Shown here: positions 1 to 9,183 of the stretch, piece by piece | Position numbering within the stretch: the stretch's first letter is position 1 | How the letters are laid out: each line of letters begins with the position of its first letter | Assembly: GCA_015057455.1 (NCBI GenBank) | Contig: SVEH01000013.1 | Span: forward strand, 18,652-82,651 | DNA length: 64,000 bases | Reading direction: 5' to 3' | Origin: Lachnospiraceae bacterium | GTDB lineage: Bacteria; Bacillota; Clostridia; Lachnospirales; Lachnospiraceae | Notes under the pieces: model-generated | What the model saw: the letters and a program-made list of their open reading frames with translations, nothing else | The model's database searches: none | Told to the model about the DNA's origin: nothing | Program-made: the position numbers and the translations under genes

Positions 1-482
1 TTATCAAGTATATAAAAAGGTGTAAGTACAAGCACAATACACATAGCAGGTGTTCCTAGTGCATATCCAATAAGGTACTCCATTGTCAGTGCCTTTAGTG
101 CTACATCAGAATTAGGAGCACCAAGAAGAGTAGTTACAGGAGATGCGCCAATTGTACATATAAGTGTAAATACAACAGATATGTATATACATAAGGTAAT
201 AACTAATGCAAGGACTTTGTTGATTCTAGCCCAATTATTTTGTCCAGCAGCTTTACCACATACAACTTGAACTCCTTGAGATAAAACACCACCTATAAGA
301 GCAACAAATAGTGATATAGGATTAACTAGTCCATATGCAGCAAGGGCGGTATTATCATAAAAATGTCCAATAAATAAACTATCTATAAATAAAGCAAGGA
401 CACCGCCAAATATACCAAGCATTTGTACAACTGTAATACTTAGAAATTCTTTTTTATTAAATAATGATTTTGTTGTTGTCAT
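1..482 (-). CDS. MATE family multidrug/lipid exporter, N-terminal part (runs off the window)
   Basis: The reverse strand gives 160 in-frame residues beginning MTTTKSLFNKKEFLSITVVQ, with no stop before the window edge. It shows successive hydrophobic helices and features typical of MATE antiporters: an early FIDSLFIG segment, then LVNPISLF, and GVQVVCGKAAGQNNW after the second helix. MATE proteins exchange Na+ or H+ for drugs or lipid-linked substrates across the membrane. The ATG is preceded at good spacing by AAGGAA. Only 27 bp separate it from the stop of the upstream acyl ligase-acyltransferase gene on the same strand, so the two are probably co-transcribed, which may mean that this MATE handles a lipid product. 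The substrate cannot be read from sequence, and the C-terminal part lies outside the window. Confidence 0.85.
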   Translation of the reverse strand, partial: MTTTKSLFNKKEFLSITVVQMLGIFGGVLALFIDSLFIGHFYDNTALAAYGLVNPISLFVALIGGVLSQGVQVVCGKAAGQNNWARINKVLALVITLCIYISVVFTLICTIGASPVTTLLGAPNSDVALKALTMEYLIGYALGTPAMCIVLVLTPFYILD

Positions 483-509
483 ATAAATAGTTCCTTTATA
501 AATAATATT

Positions 510-3113
510 CTATGAATAGTCGATTTCTTTCTTTATGCTTTCTTCAATTTTATTTGTTAAAGAGAATGCAGTAGTGTCAGTTGGATATATAGGTTTTTGG
601 AATATTATCTCTATTGCAAGTCTCTTTAAAAATGGTTTTCTGAATCTTGGAAGCTTTTTATTTGCTGGGTACACATGGTAAGCACCATTAATAACAACTG
701 GTACAATAGGAGTATTAGTATTTATTGCTAGTTTAGCTGCACCAGATTTAAATGTACCTAAATAACCATCTTTTGTTCGTGTACCTTCTGGGTGGATAAG
801 CATATAACCACCTTCAGATAACCATTCTTCACTACGTTGCATAGCTGGGGCACTATTACCAGAGCGATCTACTGGTATACCACCTAAGGCTCTTAAAAAT
901 GAAGTCATAAATTTGCTCTCTAGGTGTTCTTGCTTGGCCATACAAGCTATTTTATTGATAGGAGGTCGCTTATTTCCCATACACATAAATGTCCATAATC
1001 CATCTAAGTGACTTTGGTGATTAGGACACAATATATAATTACCTTTATTAGGTATATTTTCTAAGCCTTTAACTTTAAAAATCCAGTTGAACTTTGAGAT
1101 ACCTTTAACAATAGATAAAAGCATTTTGTCTCTAAGCTTTTTCTTTTTAGGAAAATCTTGAATATTGTAAGCCGGTTCAGGTTGTGTAATATCAGAAGGA
1201 TCATTTACATAGTCTATAATGTCGCGTATAGTACTAAATGTATTTAAAATTTCACCAATAAATATACCGCTTACACGTTCAATTTCGATACTAATTTCAT
1301 ACATTGATAAAGAATCAAGATTAAGTTCTTCACGAAATCTATGTTTAGGCGTAATTTCTTCCTGTATATTTGAAAATTTCTTAAATATATTTAAAATACG
1401 TGTTTCTAAGTCTTGTGTTTCATTATTTGTAGTCTCTTTATCTGTAGAAAGAGAAGTTGTATTTAAAGTTTTATTATTTTCAAGATTTTTTATAAGTAGG
1501 AAACGTTTTGGTTTTCCTATTGATGTTCTTGGAATAGTATCTACATAATGAACAGATGCTATAGGATACATAGGCATATTTTTTTGAGCATAGTCTAATA
1601 TATCATCTGTTAATCTAAATCTTTTTTGATCATTTAAATCAGGGGCTTCTATAAAAACATGTATACGGTCAAAGCCATATTCTTTATCTAATATACCGCA
1701 TACAGCTATTCCATAGTTACCAACTACAGGAGAAAGAAGGTCTTCTAAGTCATTAGGAGAAACTTTTTTACCTGTATGTAATAGTATAGATTCTTTTGCC
1801 CTACCAGTTATATGCAGATGGCCATGGTCTCCAATATATCCTAAATCACCAGTTTTAAAGTATTCACCATCAAATGCAGCAGCAGTAAGTTCAGGTTCTC
1901 TAAAGTAACCTTTCATTATAAGCTCCGATTTTACATATATTTCCCCAATTCCTTCTTCGTTTGGATTGTTTATTTTAATATCTATTTCAGGATTTCTATC
2001 TGCTAGACCAATGTGACAAATCGGGTATTTGTCCTGTCTAACAGATGAAGAAATAGGAACTAAAGCTTCTGTAGATGCATATATATAGCACCATGTAGTT
2101 GCCATGGGATATATAATTTCAGCTACACTCTCTACGCATAGTGCACCTGATACTCCTAGGGCAGTTATATTTTTACCGAATATAGGTTTACTAAATGGTG
2201 CCATTAGAGTATGACCTACATAAGGGTTATTGAAATATTCTCTAAAGAATAAAGCTGTTTTGTTGGCAAATTTGTAGTACTTTTTTATAAGGCCGCCCTT
2301 TTCTTCAATGGTTTGAAGAAGTTTTTGTCCTATAACATCGTATACTTTAGGTATCATACAAAAGTGAGTTGGCTCAAAATATTGTAAAGCTTTAGATAAA
2401 ATACTTGGAGTAAATTCTTCTAACATATTTATTGTTGCTCCACTATAAAAGCTTGTACTAGAAGTTAATAGTCCAGATACATGATATAGTGGGAATGTAA
2501 TAAGCTGTTTAGAATTTTCTTTCATATCTACAGTTGTTTCACAAATTCTAAGAGCCTTCATATAAGAAGAGTATCTAATTAATACAGCTTTCATTCTAGA
2601 AGTAGTACCAGAAGAAAGAAGTATAGCAATACAATCATTATCAGGGTCTAATGTAGCAGGAAGCTTTTCATGCTTATCATAGCCTGAGATATCTTTATAT
2701 GAAGTATTTCTATTATTAAGTATAGGATATTTACATTTATATTCTTCGTTTATATTATTTACAATTTTTTTGTTAGTGAATATTGCGCGTGGGTCAAGGA
2801 AATCAATAAAATAGTTTTGCTCATCAATAGGTAATCCAGGATCAATAAATGCAACTGTGAGATTATGAAAAGCAGCAGAAATAAATGTAACAAAGTTAGA
2901 AGGAGAATGATTATCTATGATAATAATTCTATCACCAGCTACAAGATTATTTCTTTCCATGATTTCTTTAAAATTTTTGGCTGTTTCATATAAATCGCCA
3001 TATGTGATTTTTGATTCTGTATCATCATTATTTAGAGTAATAATAAGATCTTTTGATGTATGTTTTTCACATAATTGCGTTACTTTTTCCTTAAATAACT
3101 GATAACCGTCCAT
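510..3113 (-). CDS. Acyl-ACP/CoA synthetase - acyl carrier protein - PlsC-type acyltransferase fusion
   Basis: One 867-residue chain carries three domains. Residues about 1-540 form an AMP-forming acyl ligase: the ATP loop SSGTTSRMKAV, the YASTEAL segment and GDLGYIGDHGHLHITGRAK. Residues about 570-645 form an acyl carrier domain with the phosphopantetheine serine in LNLDSLS (S601). Residues about 660-867 form a lysophospholipid acyltransferase with the HX4D box NHQSHLD (H699, D704) and PEGTRT. The enzyme would activate a fatty acid, load it on its own carrier and transfer it to a lysolipid. It resembles the E. coli Aas idea with the domain order reversed and a carrier added. A GTG lies four codons upstream, but GGAGGAA sits directly before the ATG at 3113, so that start is chosen. 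It is followed by the MATE gene. Confidence 0.85.
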   Translation of the reverse strand: MDGYQLFKEKVTQLCEKHTSKDLIITLNNDDTESKITYGDLYETAKNFKEIMERNNLVAGDRIIIIDNHSPSNFVTFISAAFHNLTVAFIDPGLPIDEQNYFIDFLDPRAIFTNKKIVNNINEEYKCKYPILNNRNTSYKDISGYDKHEKLPATLDPDNDCIAILLSSGTTSRMKAVLIRYSSYMKALRICETTVDMKENSKQLITFPLYHVSGLLTSSTSFYSGATINMLEEFTPSILSKALQYFEPTHFCMIPKVYDVIGQKLLQTIEEKGGLIKKYYKFANKTALFFREYFNNPYVGHTLMAPFSKPIFGKNITALGVSGALCVESVAEIIYPMATTWCYIYASTEALVPISSSVRQDKYPICHIGLADRNPEIDIKINNPNEEGIGEIYVKSELIMKGYFREPELTAAAFDGEYFKTGDLGYIGDHGHLHITGRAKESILLHTGKKVSPNDLEDLLSPVVGNYGIAVCGILDKEYGFDRIHVFIEAPDLNDQKRFRLTDDILDYAQKNMPMYPIASVHYVDTIPRTSIGKPKRFLLIKNLENNKTLNTTSLSTDKETTNNETQDLETRILNIFKKFSNIQEEITPKHRFREELNLDSLSMYEISIEIERVSGIFIGEILNTFSTIRDIIDYVNDPSDITQPEPAYNIQDFPKKKKLRDKMLLSIVKGISKFNWIFKVKGLENIPNKGNYILCPNHQSHLDGLWTFMCMGNKRPPINKIACMAKQEHLESKFMTSFLRALGGIPVDRSGNSAPAMQRSEEWLSEGGYMLIHPEGTRTKDGYLGTFKSGAAKLAINTNTPIVPVVINGAYHVYPANKKLPRFRKPFLKRLAIEIIFQKPIYPTDTTAFSLTNKIEESIKKEIDYS

Positions 3114-3271
3114 AATTTCCTCCACGTTAAAAATTTCTACAAATTGTTATTAATTATATATAAATGTTGCTATTATATGTATAAATATTGTTATTACATA
3201 TGTTAATCTGTAAAAAGTGTACATAATCACTTCTTCTTTATCGGCATAAAATAAGGAAATATGTAGCAAAA

Positions 3272-3331
3272 AAATACTATAATTTAATGAAACTTTTTTA
3301 GCCAAGAGGTGTTCATTAAATTATAGTATTT
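3272..3331 (-). terminator. Long AT-rich hairpin with T-run, terminator of the hydrolase gene
   Basis: A perfect 20-bp inverted repeat (3272-3291 with 3312-3331) encloses a 20-nt loop. Read on the minus strand it follows the stop of the gene at 3375-4538 and ends in seven T. Its right half, from GCCAAGAGG through the core AAATTATAGT, closely resembles the right half of the foldback element at 32601-32747, so the two may belong to one repeat family. Confidence 0.7.
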
Positions 3332-3341
3332 ATATAAGGTG

Positions 3342-3371
3342 ATTAAATAATTAAATAATTAAATAATTAAT
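3342..3371. repeat. Short tandem repeat, three copies of an 8-bp unit
   Basis: The unit ATTAAATA is repeated three times in register (3342-3365), with a degenerate fourth copy. It lies between the hairpin and the stop codon of the hydrolase-like gene. No function is apparent; AT-rich slippage is the simplest explanation. Confidence 0.7.
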
Positions 3372-3374
3372 TAG

Positions 3375-4538
3375 CTATTTTGTTGTAGTTTGTAATGCAG
3401 CGGCAAGCTTCTTTTCTGCACGAACTGCTTTGTTATATTGGCGAATTCTAAAATTGATTTCTGTATATAAAGCTTTAAGTAATGACATATCTTCATGAGC
3501 TGAAGCATCCATAAGTACTGGCATTGCTGTACCTATTACAGGTGAAGCTGTTTCAGACATTGATTGAAGATGTTTAGCATCAACATTACTTACAAGATAA
3601 TAACATGCATCGCTTATTAATTCTACTGTTTTTGTTGGCTTAGTTAAGCATTCTGGTTTATATGTACCATTTTCATCAAAGAATGATTTATCGTAAAGTA
3701 CACTTGAAACATGAGATGCTACAGAATTTAAATCTTCATCGGTTTTTATGTATTTTACAGAAGATGCTATAGGTGTTAATAATGCGTGAACTGGTTCTTT
3801 GTAAGATACAATAGAAGTTATTTTACTACTGTGAGCTTTTAGTTCTTTAGTATATTTATTTAAAAATAATTGTGAAAATCCTTGTCCATCAAAAGAAACA
3901 CATTTTCTAACATTCTCACCATGAGTTATTGTAGCATATTGTGATAAGTTACCACCTTTAGAATGGCCTGTAACATGTGAGACATCGTATTTCTTTTCAA
4001 CATTGGCGATAAATTTACCAGCTTCTAATTGTAAATCAGTATCTGCATGATAAGCACCTTCAAGATTATCTAACCAAGGTTCATTAAGTCCTTTAGTTCC
4101 TTGATATACAATAACTGCTTCGGCACCTTTTATGTTTTTGCAGCGTTTATTTACAAATGCGACAGCTCTAATATTAGTATCTATAGAAGCAATGGCTGTA
4201 AGGTCACATAGTGTTTTGTCTTTTTCAATTTCTTTAAACATTTCAATTGCCTCAGAATCTTTTATACCACTTGCTGGTGAACTAATAAGGTTTTCATTAT
4301 AAATTCCATTAGTTTTCATTGAATTAAGTTTATCTTGAATATTTACTAAATCATCAGTATTCTCAAAATATACATAATTAGATAGTAGTAGCATCTGTTT
4401 TTGAGATAAATTTAGTGTTTTATCAACGGAAGCATTAGATGCGACTATTCCGACTAGTAAAAATATTACCAAAAAGGCTGGTAATATAATCATGACGGTT
4501 TTTAATCCAAAATGTTTTTTTATTCCCCTTTTTTTCAA
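3375..4538 (-). CDS. Membrane-anchored alpha/beta-hydrolase-like protein (DUF2974/lipase-like)
   Basis: The predicted product has 387 residues, with one hydrophobic segment near the N terminus (TVMIILPAFLVIFLLVGIV) and a large domain outside the membrane. The motif HVTGHSKGGNL contains the GxSxG nucleophile elbow (S193) of lipase-like hydrolases and resembles the Mbeg1/DUF2974 group, where the elbow reads GHSKGGNLA. An aspartate in CVSFDGQGF follows, as in that group; the histidine of the triad could not be fixed by eye. A TTG at 4571 would add 11 residues, but AAAGGGG lies just before the TTG at 4538, so the shorter form is preferred. It has its own promoter (4597-4625) and terminator (3272-3331). 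The substrate is unknown. Confidence 0.7.
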   Translation of the reverse strand: MKKRGIKKHFGLKTVMIILPAFLVIFLLVGIVASNASVDKTLNLSQKQMLLLSNYVYFENTDDLVNIQDKLNSMKTNGIYNENLISSPASGIKDSEAIEMFKEIEKDKTLCDLTAIASIDTNIRAVAFVNKRCKNIKGAEAVIVYQGTKGLNEPWLDNLEGAYHADTDLQLEAGKFIANVEKKYDVSHVTGHSKGGNLSQYATITHGENVRKCVSFDGQGFSQLFLNKYTKELKAHSSKITSIVSYKEPVHALLTPIASSVKYIKTDEDLNSVASHVSSVLYDKSFFDENGTYKPECLTKPTKTVELISDACYYLVSNVDAKHLQSMSETASPVIGTAMPVLMDASAHEDMSLLKALYTEINFRIRQYNKAVRAEKKLAAALQTTTK

Positions 4539-4596
4539 TTTTATAACCCCTTTTCTACGCAAATATACCAAATTATTTTACATACTCTATAAAATA

Positions 4597-4625
4597 ATTA
4601 TAACAGAAATATGTGTGCACAGCAA
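4597..4625 (-). promoter_or_regulatory. Sigma-A-type promoter of the hydrolase-like gene
   Basis: On the minus strand TTGCTG and TATAAT are separated by exactly 17 bp, and the -10 box has an extended TGT before it. The predicted transcript starts about 50 bp before the TTG start at 4538. Confidence 0.65.
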
Positions 4626-4703
4626 TAAAGTTGTAACATTTTATTAATATTTAAGAAAATTGTTTTGTATCTTATTAAAATTTTAAAATGTAAAGAAAAA
4701 AAC

Positions 4704-4732
4704 TTTACAGATAGGATTTTATAGTATATAAT
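4704..4732 (+). promoter_or_regulatory. Sigma-A-type promoter of ylxM-ffh
   Basis: TTTACA and TATAAT with a 17-bp spacer. It lies 44 bp before the ylxM start and diverges from the hydrolase promoter at 4597-4625. Confidence 0.75.
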
Positions 4733-4775
4733 GATTAAGGATTTTGAAAGTGAGGAACTATGAATGGAGAGTAGT

Positions 4776-5165
4776 ATGAATCACGATAAAGAAGCTATAG
4801 AACTTTTGAATAAGAAGTATCATCTTACGTTGTTATATGATTTTTATGGGGAATTACTTAAAGAGAACAACAGACAGATATATGAAGATTATATATTAAA
4901 TGACTTGTCACTAGGTGAAATCGCTTCTGAGAGAGGTGTAAGTAGACAAGGTGTTTATGATACAATTAAAAGGACTGTTAAGAAATTAGAGGAATATGAG
5001 AGTAAGATACATTTAATAGAGCGCTATGATAGTATTCATAGAAAGGTTACAGATATACAAGATATATTGTCTGATATTAACAAAACTACCCAATTAGATA
5101 GTTCTAATAAAAAGAAGATAGATAGAATTGGTAAGATATTAGAGGATATTAGTAATGAAACTTAG
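4776..5165 (+). CDS. ylxM: YlxM family DNA-binding protein (UPF0122)
   Basis: A 129-residue protein with a helix-turn-helix ([20 protein letters not shown]) and a lysine- and glutamate-rich C-terminal helix. Length and position directly upstream of ffh match YlxM, which is a partner of the signal recognition particle pathway; in Streptococcus it is reported to stimulate the GTPase cycle of SRP. An in-frame ATG lies four codons earlier, but GGAG is spaced correctly only for the ATG at 4776. The same AATGGAGA-TAGTATGAAT start context recurs at trmD. The 183-bp gap to ffh contains short direct repeats and no clear terminator, so read-through into ffh is likely. Confidence 0.9.
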   Translation: MNHDKEAIELLNKKYHLTLLYDFYGELLKENNRQIYEDYILNDLSLGEIASERGVSRQGVYDTIKRTVKKLEEYESKIHLIERYDSIHRKVTDIQDILSDINKTTQLDSSNKKKIDRIGKILEDISNET

Positions 5166-5227
5166 GTTTAGTGAGAATTAGGTTATTATTAGGTTATTAT
5201 AAAGTAGTAAATTTTATATTTATAATT

Positions 5228-5290
5228 TAGTATAGAAAAATATGTGACTAGCTAGTATAGGAAAATATATGACTAGTATAGGAATAGTTA
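5228..5290. repeat. Imperfect 24-bp direct repeats between ylxM and ffh
   Basis: Two 24-bp copies (5228-5251 and 5253-5276) beginning TAGTATAG and ending TGACTAG differ at two positions. A partial third copy begins at 5274. The stretch is AT-rich and non-coding, and its role is unknown. Confidence 0.65.
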
Positions 5291-5348
5291 GAATAGTATA
5301 GGTATATAAGTTTATTTTAAAGAATATATGTGAAGGGAAGAAAGTTTA

Positions 5349-6692
5349 ATGGCATTTGATAGCTTATCAGAGAAACTTCAGAATGTATTTAAGAATTTAA
5401 AAGGAAAAGGTAGATTAACAGAAGCGGATGTTAAGGCTGCCATGAGAGAAGTAAAATTAGCTTTATTAGAAGCAGATGTTAACTTTAAGGTTGTTAAGCA
5501 ATTTATAAAGTCTGTTAATGAGAGAGCTATAGGACAAGATGTTTTAACATCTCTTACACCAGGACAGATGGTTATAAAGATAGTTAATGAAGAGATGGTT
5601 AAGTTAATGGGAGATACGACAACAGATATTTCCTTAAAACCAGGTAGTGAAATTACAGTTATTATGATGTGCGGTTTACAAGGTGCAGGTAAAACAACTA
5701 CAACAGCAAAGCTTGCAGGTAAGTTTAAGCAAAAAGGTAAGAACCCATTATTAGTAGCTTGTGATATATATAGACCTGCTGCTATTAAGCAGTTACAGAT
5801 TAATGGCGAGAAACAAGGTGTTCAGGTTTTCTCAATGGGTGATGGACACAGCCCAGTTAATATAGCTAAGGCAGCTATTGAACATGCAAGTAAGAATAAT
5901 CACAATGTTGTAATCCTAGATACAGCAGGTAGATTACATATAGATGAAGACATGATGAATGAGTTAAAGGATATTAAGGCAAGTATTGTTGTAGACCATA
6001 CTATCCTAGTAGTAGACTCAATGACAGGTCAAGATGCTGTTAATGTTGCAGAAACATTTAACAATGCATTAGATATAACAGGTGTTATTCTTACAAAATT
6101 AGATGGTGATACTCGTGGTGGTGCGGCTTTATCAATTAGAGCAGTTACATCAAAACCTATATTATATGTAGGTATGGGTGAGAAATTATCTGATTTAGAG
6201 CAATTTTATCCAGATAGAATGGCTTCAAGAATACTAGGTATGGGAGATGTTCTTACCCTTATAGAGAAAGCAGAAGCTGAGATGGATATGGATAAAGCTA
6301 AGGAATTAGAGAAGAAGATGCGTAAAGCAGAGTTTGATTTCAACGATTTCTTAGATCAGATGCAACAGATGAAGAAGATGGGTGGCTTAACATCAATTAT
6401 GGGTATGTTAGGAATCGGTGGAAGCCAACTTCAAGGAATAGAGATAGATGATGATGCAACAAAACCTATTGAGGCAATTATTCAATCTATGACTATGGAA
6501 GAAAGAACTAATCCATCTATTCTTAATCCATCAAGAAAGAATAGAATTGCCAAAGGTGCAGGTGTTGATATCTCAGAGGTTAATAGATTAGTGAAACAGT
6601 TTGAACAATCTCGTAAGATGATGAAACAAATGTCTGGAATGATGAAGGGCAAAGGTAAAATGGGTAAATTTAAACTACCATTTGGATTTTAA
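5349..6692 (+). CDS. ffh: Signal recognition particle protein Ffh
   Basis: The 447-residue product has the standard SRP54 layout. A helical N domain (1-90) is followed by a GTPase G domain with P-loop GLQGAGKTTTT, the ACDIYRPAAIKQLQ segment, DTAGRL and TKLDGD, then a methionine-rich M domain from about residue 300 ending MMKGKGKMGKFKLPFGF. Ffh binds 4.5S/SRP RNA and signal sequences of nascent membrane and secreted proteins and docks with FtsY. Length is normal. The start ATG is preceded by GAAGGGAAG. Position between ylxM and rpsP is the common Firmicutes order. The SRP RNA gene is not in this window. Confidence 0.97.
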   Translation: MAFDSLSEKLQNVFKNLKGKGRLTEADVKAAMREVKLALLEADVNFKVVKQFIKSVNERAIGQDVLTSLTPGQMVIKIVNEEMVKLMGDTTTDISLKPGSEITVIMMCGLQGAGKTTTTAKLAGKFKQKGKNPLLVACDIYRPAAIKQLQINGEKQGVQVFSMGDGHSPVNIAKAAIEHASKNNHNVVILDTAGRLHIDEDMMNELKDIKASIVVDHTILVVDSMTGQDAVNVAETFNNALDITGVILTKLDGDTRGGAALSIRAVTSKPILYVGMGEKLSDLEQFYPDRMASRILGMGDVLTLIEKAEAEMDMDKAKELEKKMRKAEFDFNDFLDQMQQMKKMGGLTSIMGMLGIGGSQLQGIEIDDDATKPIEAIIQSMTMEERTNPSILNPSRKNRIAKGAGVDISEVNRLVKQFEQSRKMMKQMSGMMKGKGKMGKFKLPFGF

Positions 6693-6760
6693 TGCTAACA
6701 AGTCTTAAAATATTAGTTAGACTTGATATAGATATATCATTATCAAGGAGGTGAAAGGTA

Positions 6761-7006
6761 ATGGCAGTAAAAATCAGATTAAAAAGAATGGGACAAAAGA
6801 AAGCTCCTTTTTATAGAATAGTAGTTTCTGACTCAAGATCACCTAGAGATGGTAAGTTCATCGAAGAAATCGGAACTTATGATCCAACTAAGGAACCAGC
6901 TGAAGTTAAAGTTAATACAGAGGCTGCTCAAAAATGGTTATCAAATGGTGCACAACCAACTGAGACTGTAAACAGATTATTCAAAAATGCTAATATTGTT
7001 AAATAG
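6761..7006 (+). CDS. rpsP: 30S ribosomal protein S16
   Basis: The 81-residue protein has the characteristic [20 protein letters not shown] start and the [17 protein letters not shown] segment of bacterial S16, which binds 16S rRNA early in small-subunit assembly. A strong AAGGAGGTGA site lies just upstream. It is 68 bp downstream of ffh and 12 bp upstream of khpA. Confidence 0.97.
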   Translation: MAVKIRLKRMGQKKAPFYRIVVSDSRSPRDGKFIEEIGTYDPTKEPAEVKVNTEAAQKWLSNGAQPTETVNRLFKNANIVK

Positions 7007-7018
7007 GAGGATTTAATA

Positions 7019-7246
7019 ATGAAAGAATTAGTTAAATTAATTGCTATGTCATTAGTTGATCATCCTGAAGAAGTTGTAGTAAATGAAACTGAGAAGGAAG
7101 ATACAATTGTATTGGAATTAAAAGTTGCAACTGACGATATGGGAAAGGTGATCGGTAAACAGGGAAGAATAGCTAAGGCTATCAGAACTGTAGTAAAAGC
7201 CGCAGCATCTAAGGAAGAGAAAAAGGTTGTTGTAGATATACAATAA
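7019..7246 (+). CDS. khpA: KH-domain RNA-binding protein KhpA (YlqC)
   Basis: A 75-residue single KH domain with the GxxG loop in GKQGRIAKAIRT. In Firmicutes this gene regularly follows rpsP, and KhpA, usually with KhpB, binds RNA and affects cell division and elongation. Length and position are typical. AGGAGG precedes the ATG. A hairpin at 7269-7303 ends the transcript, so rimM and trmD, usually next in this operon, are separated here by an inserted gene on the opposite strand. Confidence 0.93.
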   Translation: MKELVKLIAMSLVDHPEEVVVNETEKEDTIVLELKVATDDMGKVIGKQGRIAKAIRTVVKAAASKEEKKVVVDIQ

Positions 7247-7268
7247 TTATATAATCTCACGAAAAATT

Positions 7269-7303
7269 GAGCCAATAGAATGAGATAATCATTTTATTGG
7301 CTC
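7269..7303. terminator. Bidirectional terminator between khpA and the convergent gene
   Basis: GAGCCAATA pairs with TATTGGCTC and the stem extends inward through AATG/CATT. A-rich and T-rich flanks on either side suit termination in both directions, which fits the convergent genes at 7246 and 7315. Confidence 0.8.
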
Positions 7304-7314
7304 TTGTTATATAT

Positions 7315-8421
7315 TTAATATATTATATCATATGATGTTAATTCGCTATATGCAGCTGAACTACCTAGTGTTGATCTTAATATAATAAATTCATAGTTTG
7401 TTATTCCTGATACAGTTCTTAATGATATTGCTGCACCGCCACCAGCGTCTAATTGTGTAGACCAATTTTGATCTATAGTTCTGCTACCATCATAGTATCT
7501 AAAAATACCTTGAACTGTGCAGTTTGGTGTTCCATGTAAATGTGCTGTTAATACACCATATTGAGTTATTGTAAGTAGGTATTTTGTTGGAACATCTGTA
7601 CCAGATTGTCCTGTTGATTCAGATGAAGGTCTCTGTGTTGGAGAAGCTGTAGGTGTAACTGTTGGCTTAGGAGTTGCAGTAGGCTTCTTTGTAGGTTTAG
7701 GAGTTGCAGTAGGCTTTTTTGTAGCTGTTGGTTTTTTAGTAGGTGCTGGAGTAGCTGTTGCAACTTCTTCTACTAATTCTTCTTCCTGACTACCATCTAC
7801 TTCACCGTCATCAAGTGGTGTATCTTCGGAGTTTATATCTTCTAATGAAACCTCTTCAGGGGCACTTGCTACTTCTTCAGTGTCTGTAGTAGACAAATCT
7901 GGTATTTCAGTACTTTGAGTAGTAGTGTCACTAGCAACCTCTGATGAATCTTCGTTATTAGATGATTTACTTGCTGCGCCTATTACAATTACAATAACTA
8001 AGATTAGTATTCCTAGTGCAAGTGATATTTTCATAAATGGATTGTTTTCTTCATCTAATGTATTTCTAAAATTATTATCTATTGAATCTTCAAAGTTATT
8101 TGCTCTATTAATTTGTTGTTGCTCTGGACTGTTTCTAAGATTAGGATTAAATGGCTGATTATTTCCATTATCCATGTTGTTATGTGGCCTATTATTACGA
8201 TTATATGGATTATGATTGTCAGGATTAAACTGTTGATTATTATGTCTGTGTTGAGGTGGCATTTGTCCATGTGTCGGTCTATTAGGTTCAATATTATTCA
8301 TGTTAAATTGGCCATCATATGGATTATAAGGCTGATATTCTGTAGCATTATCAAAAGAATTGTTATTCTGATTAAATCTATTATATTTGCTCTTAACACG
8401 ATTATTTTGATAGTAACTCAT
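7315..8421 (-). CDS. Single-pass membrane protein with Asn/Gln-rich cytoplasmic part and Pro/Thr-rich stalk
   Basis: No family was recognised for this 368-residue protein. Residues 1-125 are rich in Asn, Gln, Pro and Tyr and probably disordered. One transmembrane helix follows (ISLALGILILVIVIVIGAA), then an acidic Ser/Thr stretch and a stalk built from repeats of PTATKKPTATPKPT. A compact C-terminal domain of about 85 residues starts near YLLTITQYGVLTAHLHG. The layout, an N-in single helix with an extended stalk presenting a small outer domain, suggests a surface-exposed domain that crosses the cell wall. AAGGGGTGA precedes the ATG. It is inserted between khpA and rimM on the opposite strand, interrupting a usually continuous operon. 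Confidence 0.7.
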   Translation of the reverse strand: MSYYQNNRVKSKYNRFNQNNNSFDNATEYQPYNPYDGQFNMNNIEPNRPTHGQMPPQHRHNNQQFNPDNHNPYNRNNRPHNNMDNGNNQPFNPNLRNSPEQQQINRANNFEDSIDNNFRNTLDEENNPFMKISLALGILILVIVIVIGAASKSSNNEDSSEVASDTTTQSTEIPDLSTTDTEEVASAPEEVSLEDINSEDTPLDDGEVDGSQEEELVEEVATATPAPTKKPTATKKPTATPKPTKKPTATPKPTVTPTASPTQRPSSESTGQSGTDVPTKYLLTITQYGVLTAHLHGTPNCTVQGIFRYYDGSRTIDQNWSTQLDAGGGAAISLRTVSGITNYEFIILRSTLGSSAAYSELTSYDIIY

Positions 8422-8522
8422 GATATCACCCCTTTCAACACCAATACATAATTATAAATAAAAAATTAAATACCCTTAACAATATTTTAACATTTTCTTA
8501 ATAAAAAATCAAGGATATTTGA

Positions 8523-8552
8523 TTGACTATTTTTTATGTGTTTGTTTATAAT
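8523..8552 (+). promoter_or_regulatory. Sigma-A-type promoter of rimM-trmD
   Basis: TTGACT and TATAAT with an 18-bp spacer, 81 bp before rimM. The promoter is needed because the opposite-strand gene separates rimM from the rpsP-khpA transcript. Confidence 0.7.
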
Positions 8553-8633
8553 GGTTTGTGATGGTTTGGAATTTTACAATGTTGTATAAATTAATATATT
8601 TGACTAATTTAGATAAAGGAAGGGTATTAATAT

Positions 8634-9164
8634 ATGAAGGATTTACTAAGAGTGGGTGTTATTGCTAATACTCATGGCGTTAGAGGTGAGGTTAAGGTTT
8701 TTCCAACTACTGATGATGCTAATAGATATAAAAAGTTAAAGAAGGTTATTTTAGATACTGGAAAAGAGCAGATTGATTTAGAGATTCAAAGTGTTAAGTT
8801 TTTTAAGCAATTTGTTATTGTAAAGTTTAAAGACATTGATAATATTAATGATATTGAAAAATATAAAGGTATGGAGTTATTTGTTACAAGGGAGAATGCT
8901 GTTAAGTTAGCACCTAACGAGAATTTTATATGTGATTTGGTAGGGTGTAATGTTATAGTTGATACAGATAAGTCAGTATTAGGTATAATTAAGGATGTTC
9001 TTATTACAGGGGCTAATGATGTATATGTAGTTGAAGATGGTAAAGGTAATGAGATACTTCTTCCTGTAACAAAGGAATGTGTACTTGATGTTAATGTTGA
9101 TAATAAAGAGGTCTTAGTACATTTGTTACCAGGATTATTGGATATTTATATTGAGAAAGAATAG
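8634..9164 (+). CDS. rimM: Ribosome maturation factor RimM
   Basis: The 176-residue protein opens with [19 protein letters not shown], the hallmark of the RimM N-terminal beta-barrel, and continues into a PRC-barrel domain ([22 protein letters not shown], given in part). RimM binds ribosomal protein S19 and helps mature the head of the 30S subunit. It lies 19 bp before trmD, its usual partner. GGAAGGG precedes the ATG. Confidence 0.95.
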   Translation: MKDLLRVGVIANTHGVRGEVKVFPTTDDANRYKKLKKVILDTGKEQIDLEIQSVKFFKQFVIVKFKDIDNINDIEKYKGMELFVTRENAVKLAPNENFICDLVGCNVIVDTDKSVLGIIKDVLITGANDVYVVEDGKGNEILLPVTKECVLDVNVDNKEVLVHLLPGLLDIYIEKE

Positions 9165-9183
9165 TAGATGAATGGAGAATAGT

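Noticed and set aside
1219..1548. 109-codon plus-strand frame
   Set aside because: Shadow of the acyl ligase fusion gene, whose domains are unmistakable on the other strand.
8113..8451. 112-codon plus-strand frame opposite the stalk protein
   Set aside because: Ile-rich shadow of the Asn-rich minus-strand gene; no start signals.
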